This document shows positions 58,701 to 64,000 of a stretch of 64,000 bases of DNA, piece after piece; position 1 is the first letter of the stretch; the number at the start of each line of letters is the position of its first letter. The notes below the pieces were generated by a model. That model worked only from the letters and a program-made list of their open reading frames with translations, made no database searches and was not told where the DNA came from. Where the stretch lies: positions 1 through 64,000 of the forward strand of contig NW_020825460.1 in assembly GCF_003286085.1 (NCBI RefSeq). Direction: 5' to 3'. The position numbers and the translations under genes were made by a program. This stretch comes from Drosophila persimilis. Its lineage: Eukaryota > Arthropoda > Insecta > Diptera > Drosophilidae.

Positions 58701-60639
58701 TTGTACATTCCTCATCAGCGGCAGTGGCAGTGGCAGCGGCAGTGGCATGCCTCAGGCCATGTGGCCAGGAATCTGATCTTTGGCGGAGGGGCCACGGGCC
58801 ACGGGCCACGGGCCAAGGGGCTGCTGGAATGCCGGGGATGCTGGCTGGGGGATGGGGGGTGCTTTCGGCTCAATTATATTTTTATTTATGCGCCAACATT
58901 CGCGCACTTAACAAAATAGCATCCGGCCAGCCCCGGAGCATCCTTTTTCTCCTTGGGATCCTTTGGCTCCTAGACAATGGAATTTTATTGTTTTCGCCAA
59001 TGTAAGCAAATTTGGTGGAAACTTTTTTTGTAGCGCCTCTTGGCCCAATGGGGTAGGGGGTGGGGGGCACGGGAATATAGCATAAATAAAGTTATGTATT
59101 TGATTATAAAACTGGCGGACAGGCGGGACAGAGTAGGGCAGGGAATCGTGGCCAATGGATTCAATTGCTTGGCAGCAATCTTTATGGAAGGGACAGACGG
59201 AATCATAAAAAAAGATGAGAACAATCCTGGAGGGTGGGAGGGGGCTGAAATGAAAGTAGAAGAAAGCTTTTTATGGCCCAAAAGTTGGCTTTAAATGAAA
59301 GTGTCCAGTCAAGTGAGTGTGTCTCCCCGTGCCCCCTCGACAAGAGAAAAGAGATGTGTGTATCTATTTGTTCTGGCAATCGATTTCGTTCGCTGGCGAT
59401 AGACACTTCCACAGGATGCCACATGGCCACAGGATAGGCCGCACTTGAAACCCTTTAGAGAATAAACCACTATTTGTCGAGCCCTTCGCACCTGGGCCGA
59501 CCCAAAAATCACAACGAAAGTGATTTCGGGAACACTTTGTGTGGGTGTGTCTGAGTGTGTGTGTTTGGGTGGAGTGTCCTGACCCTTTTTCTCTCTCCTG
59601 CGGCACAAATTCCAAAACGGCACTTCCGGGTGGGTGCTTAAGTTGTAGTTTTTTCTTTTTTTTTGTGTCTTGTGTCTGTTCTTCCGATGGACAGAGGAGC
59701 AGGGGCAAGAGCAGGGGCAGGGGCAGGCAAACATTCCGTAAATTTCCTTTTACGCCTCTCCCTGTCTCTCTCTTTTTACGAGATCATTTAAAGCCAGCCT
59801 TTCCTTTCCTTTCCTTCGCCCGAGCCGAGTGAAATGTTGCACATATTTTGTGTGTCCCTCAGCAATTCTGTTGCATTTTTCTGGGCTTAATTTAGATGCT
59901 GGCTGCCTGCCCCCATGCTTCGCTTCTGTCTAATTGCAATGCCAGCAAGAATTGGCATTTGGAAGGCAAACAATATGCGATATTGTTTCATATATTGTAC
60001 GAATGTATGTACATTTATTATATGCAAAAACTTAGTATTCCGAAAAGGAATAAAAATACAGTTGCAGAGCCATGAAATTGCATTTTCCTTTTGGGTTCAC
60101 ATCCACTGACAACAAACAATGGCCAAAGCCTGATTGAAATGAAACGATACAGAGGGACAGACAGGCAGGCAGACAGACAGACAGACAGACAGACAGGACA
60201 TTCGGTTTTTGCATGTCATGCAAAGAGTGGGCTGTGTTGGAAAATATCAAACAATTAAATTACACGCCGAGCAGAGGCAGAGGCAGAGGCGTGGGCAGAG
60301 GCGGGGGCAGAGGCAGAGGCAGGGGCATTGGCAGGGCCACAACCAGGGCACGAGCACGAGTACAACGCACACAAAACTATATCCAAAGTGAACTCAATTT
60401 GCTGGCATCTAAATCATTTTTAATTTGAACAAAAACAACAAACAACAAACACCATCAGCGGCAGCGGCAGCGGCAGCGGCATACCCAACGACTCCCCGGC
60501 AACAAAATACAAACGTTTTGTTTGCCCCACGAATGTTGCAACAGCAGCAACACACTCACCAAAACACAAAAACAAAAACAACAAAAATGTAAAACATGAA
60601 AGGATTGTTAGTTTTGAAAGCCGCAGAATCGGATACCCT
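55730..60639. other. non-coding stretch, 4.9 kb
   Basis: Contains a (CA)n tract at 55,953-55,984, CTTCGGCTTC-type hexamers near 56,180-56,240, CCCTG and CCAGA pentamer tandems near 56,790-56,940, CAG repeats near 57,155-57,185, an (AAC)n tract at 58,237-58,265 and a GACA tetramer tract near 60,160-60,195. No gene is supported. Confidence 0.5.
58237..58265. repeat. (AAC)n microsatellite
   Basis: About nine AAC units. Confidence 0.9.
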
Positions 60640-60964
60640 CTTTTTATACCCGTTACTCAAAGAAGACAGGGGTATATTAGATGGACAGAAGGAAGGGTTT
60701 CCGACCCCACGAGGAGCGCCTAGATCTCAGGGACTACAAGAGCTAGAGCAACATCATTTCGTATCAAGACTCCTGTAATATCACCCTGCATCAGGGTTGT
60801 TTCAAACATCAAACGTCCCCCATAAAGAACGTAAAACTGTGGCATCCATTTCGGCATTTCGAAATAAGGAGAAAGCCAAAAACGCAAAATCATAGAGAAG
60901 GATCTACCAGATTGCCGATTAGATCTGGTCAGAAGGAACAAAGGAAATTGCAATGGCATTCACT

Positions 60965-61041
<77 letters not shown>

Positions 61042-61100
61042 ACACTCTTCCTCGTGCAGTGTGCGCCCTCTGGCGAGATAAAACGGCTGGTGTTGGTGTG
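60640..61100 (-). mobile_element. INE-1/DINE-1-like fragment with internal (CT)n
   Basis: Read on minus, it is collinear with the interior of the element at 7580-8265. Shared words are GCCAYTGCAA, TTTGTTCCTT, TCTATGATTYTGCGTTTTT, CAGGAGT and GTTRCTCTAGCT, and outside them an AAGAGTGYGTG..GAGAG block. The left end on plus has TATACCCGTTACTCAAA and GGGTATATTAGA, words characteristic of INE-1-type Drosophila repeats. The long (CT)n at 60,968-61,038 lies exactly where the other copy has a short GAGAGAGA. No terminal inverted repeats are present in this copy, so it is truncated. Confidence 0.65.
60968..61038. repeat. (CT)n microsatellite, about 71 bp
   Basis: Perfect CT tract, the longest dinucleotide run in the window, inside the INE-1-like fragment. 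Confidence 0.95.
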
Positions 61101-64000
61101 AGAATAGAAAAATAGCCACAAATGTAAATAAAAATGGAAACAGCTGGAAACTATTAAATACAAATCTCCTAAACGGATTGCCAGATTTTTAAGGAATTTT
61201 TTTGTTGGCCAACAAATCAAATCTATCTTTTTGGAAACAGCGATAGCAAACGACTTATAAAATATATTTGATTTATAGCATAACTAATAGGCTCACATAC
61301 AGTACTGACCGGGTATACCAGCTGCCAAGTGGCAAGTGGAAAAGTAGAGCCGAGGCCCTTGCCGCGGCTCACAAAGGTCCCCCTCGTTTCATTTGAAGGA
61401 TTTCCAGCAATTAATGAGGATGCTCTGGCCCCTTCCTTCTGCATCCCTCGATGAGCCGCAAACAACTGCCAACAATCGGCATACCCTCCTCCGCAAAAAG
61501 GGTATCATTGCCAGCAAAACATATTTAACAATAACAAAATAAAGCACATATCTGGGCGGAGCAACAGAGATGGAGAGAGCGAAAGAGGGAGAGGCTGGGA
61601 GCCTGAATGGAAAGTGAGAAAAAGCATGTTTGTGCAGCGAGAGAGAAGCGAGCGGAGAGGAGTCGGAAACAACAACAACATTGAGAGCACACATACACTC
61701 GCACTCCCACACACGCTCTACCGCTCTACCGCTCTACCGCTCTGCCTTTCTGCCACTCTGCCACTCTCCCATGCCATGTACCGTTACACGCTGCTGCACA
61801 ATTATTCAAATCCACGAGCCATGACTGCAGTCGGAGCAGAGGTGCAGGGAGAGCGAGGCGGAGCGAGGGGGAGGGCAAGCGCTGGAAGAGAGAGAGAGCA
61901 TACATTTACACAGGAGATAGCAGACGGCAGCAGTCGGGGCGAAACGGATACCCTCTACGGATGCCCTACAGGGGCAAAGAGGGCAGCTGCCAAGTACAGG
62001 GTACTCCCCAGTCGGGTCTCCAGCTGGGTGGCCAAAGAGAGAGGCATACACGGGAGAGAACAGGCGACGCTGTCGTCCCAGGGGATATCCTGTACTCGTT
62101 CAAGCTGGGTCTCCATGCACGTATGGATTACAGGCAGATTTCGGGCCAAAGCCGAGTACAGGATGTCCCCCTAGTCGATGCATTACCCTCGCTGGCCCTT
62201 CAGTTCCTAACTCGTTTTAATTTCTTCCTTTGTTTGCCGCCTCAATTTGTCACAATACTCGTAACAATGGAATTTAAATGTTTTCAGCAGCAATACTCGT
62301 AAAAATAACAAAGAATTACGAAAAAAATAACAAAAATAATAATATTCGTTGAGGACTGTCCTTTGCGGAGACGGCAATTACATAAAAATTTGATTTAGAG
62401 AAGCTTTTTGTCCAGCTCTCCACGCGTGCTAAGCCCTTAAGAGTAGATCAACGTTTGCGAAAAGGATTACACAAGTAATTTATGTGGAATTCGAGCCATT
62501 CATTCCCGCCGCACAGATCCCCGCAGTGCTCGGATCAGAGAGACAGAGCAACTATCAATTACCATCATCTCATCCGGGGCTAAACAAGAAGAGCTCTCCC
62601 GAAGACCTCCTAATAAATGTGTGCCTAAGCAGTCGCTCTTCTCACCTCTGTCCGTGCCTGCCCAGCCCCTTTCAGACTCTTTTCGGAATGACAAAGCCCA
62701 AGCAAATGACGTGAAATATACATAAAGAGGAGGAAGAGCAGGTCATAAAATGGCGACGGGGGACGGGGGCTGCCCCTCGCCCACTTACAAGTAATAACAC
62801 TGGCCCCAGAGAGGGGCATAAAAATCAGGGGCTACACCCACCACCCACACCATATGGGCCATAAAAAGTATATGGGGTAAGCCAAAATCCAAATAAACCC
62901 CCTGCCCCCATCAGAGCCCATCTAAGACGACACGACTCCTCCTGTCTCGCTGGTGGAGCCCGGCGGCTCGAAATATATATTTCACACAAAAAGCAAAGCC
63001 ATCGCATAATGCGTGTGATTGATTCACCTGTATCCCACCTCTCGCGACCCCAGCTGCAGAGCAGTTGTAAAATTGATGGGCCCCATTTGGGCAGCGGGAA
63101 ACGAGAAACGAGAAACGAGAAACGAGATTGCAGAGACCATTGCTTTTGCGATGATTAGCGGAGAGGAGGAGGCACAGGCACAGGCCACATGCCACATGCC
63201 ACATGCCACAAAATCCGCCACCGACTCCGTGCCGGGCATCTTTGGGCCTGGGCTTGGGCTTGGGGGCCATGGCCCCGCAGAAGTTTGCTGTTTGCATGGG
63301 TTAAACTGTCGTCGTCTGGTATCGGGGCAACACAATCAGAAAGCCGGAGCCAGTAAGTCACAACGAAATGAAACAAGCCAGCAAAAGTTGGTTAGTTAAA
63401 AGTGTTTGTCATTGCTGACACCTTTCGTCTACGCCCAGCGAATGTCCCGCGACAACAAGGACAACAGCGACAAGGACAACGACTTGAACAACTCGAGACA
63501 ATGAGCACCGCGAGTCGACGTGAAAAGGGCAAAGTTTTTCCTTTTTTTTTTTCTTTGTTTTTTTTTTCTTTGCTCTTGTTTTGCCTGCCTTGTGGACTCC
63601 TTCGGAAGCCAGCTTTGGACCTTGTTGCTTGTTGGCCTGCCCGTGCGGCCAAAAAGTTTCCTGCGCTCTCATGTTGATTGGTGTTAAATATTTGGCGGCG
63701 GCATTTCTCGCATCAAGTTTTGTAAATCTAATTTATTACATTGTGTGGTCCAGTTTTAAAGCCAACAAAAGCCATCCCCCATCCCCCATCCTTCCCCCAC
63801 AATCTCTCTCTCACTCTCTCACTCGTTTTATGCGAGTTGGTTTTGGTGTTAAGCCCCACCACAGAATGCCACAGAATGCCACAGAATACCACAGAATACC
63901 ACAGATTGTGTCGAGCAGATCTCATGTGACTGTTTCCATCATCTGTGCGTGTGTGTGTGGGTGTCTCTGTGTGTCTCTGTGTGTGTGTGTTTTGGGGTTT
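61101..64000. other. non-coding stretch to window end
   Basis: Holds GATACCCTCT-type words (61,475-61,490; 61,946-61,955), CTCTACCG tandem near 61,716-61,742, AAACGAG tandem near 63,100-63,126, CACATGC tandem near 63,184-63,205, ACAGAAT(G/A)CC tandem near 63,861-63,902 and a (GT)n tract at the end. No gene seen. Confidence 0.5.

Overview
The window looks like nuclear DNA of a Drosophila species. Short introns (50-82 bp) with clean GT...AG ends, GC-ending codons in compact genes, abundant (CA)n/(GA)n microsatellites and INE-1/DINE-1-like repeat fragments all point there. The density of poly-C/poly-G runs and the repeat content suggest the obscura group, but I cannot prove that from sequence alone. 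Only about 7 kb of 64 kb is convincingly protein-coding.

Layout. 0-6 kb: non-coding, with poly-C runs, a 28-bp tandem array (1.41-1.73 kb) and one copy of a dispersed repeat (5.7-6.0 kb). 6.3-11.3 kb: a tandem cluster on the minus strand of two intact alpha/beta serine hydrolases (kraken/SERHL type), each with a tiny first exon and a C-terminal SKL peroxisomal signal, plus a decayed third copy. A 686-bp element with 53-bp terminal inverted repeats sits between the two intact genes. 11.3-24.9 kb: no gene seen; simple repeats, a 26-bp array, and a second copy of the dispersed repeat. 24.9-26.5 kb: a three-exon plus-strand gene for a protein with about 12 membrane segments. 28.4-30.7 kb: a third, more divergent minus-strand hydrolase of the same family with an inferred distal first exon. 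30.7-37.5 kb: non-coding. 37.55-38.4 kb: a small plus-strand gene with TATA box, single-anchor 121-aa protein and poly(A) signal. 38.4-53.7 kb: non-coding, rich in AT-rich homeodomain-like words and microsatellites. 53.8-55.6 kb: an intronless minus-strand gene for a 569-aa acidic protein resembling TEX47/BLUF-like proteins. 55.7-64 kb: non-coding, with an INE-1-like fragment that contains a long (CT)n tract.

The most coherent biology is the hydrolase family: three intact members and one pseudogene, all on the minus strand. They show signs of tandem duplication, local sequence homogenisation (94% identity over 140 bp at the start of exon 2 of the two close copies), divergence of the nucleophile elbow (GHSMG / GHSLG / AHSMS) and divergence of the C-terminal signal (SKL / SKL / SNL). 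The membrane protein, the small anchored protein and the TEX47-like protein show no evident functional link to the cluster. No CRISPR array, rRNA or tRNA was recognised, and no bacterial-type system is expected here.
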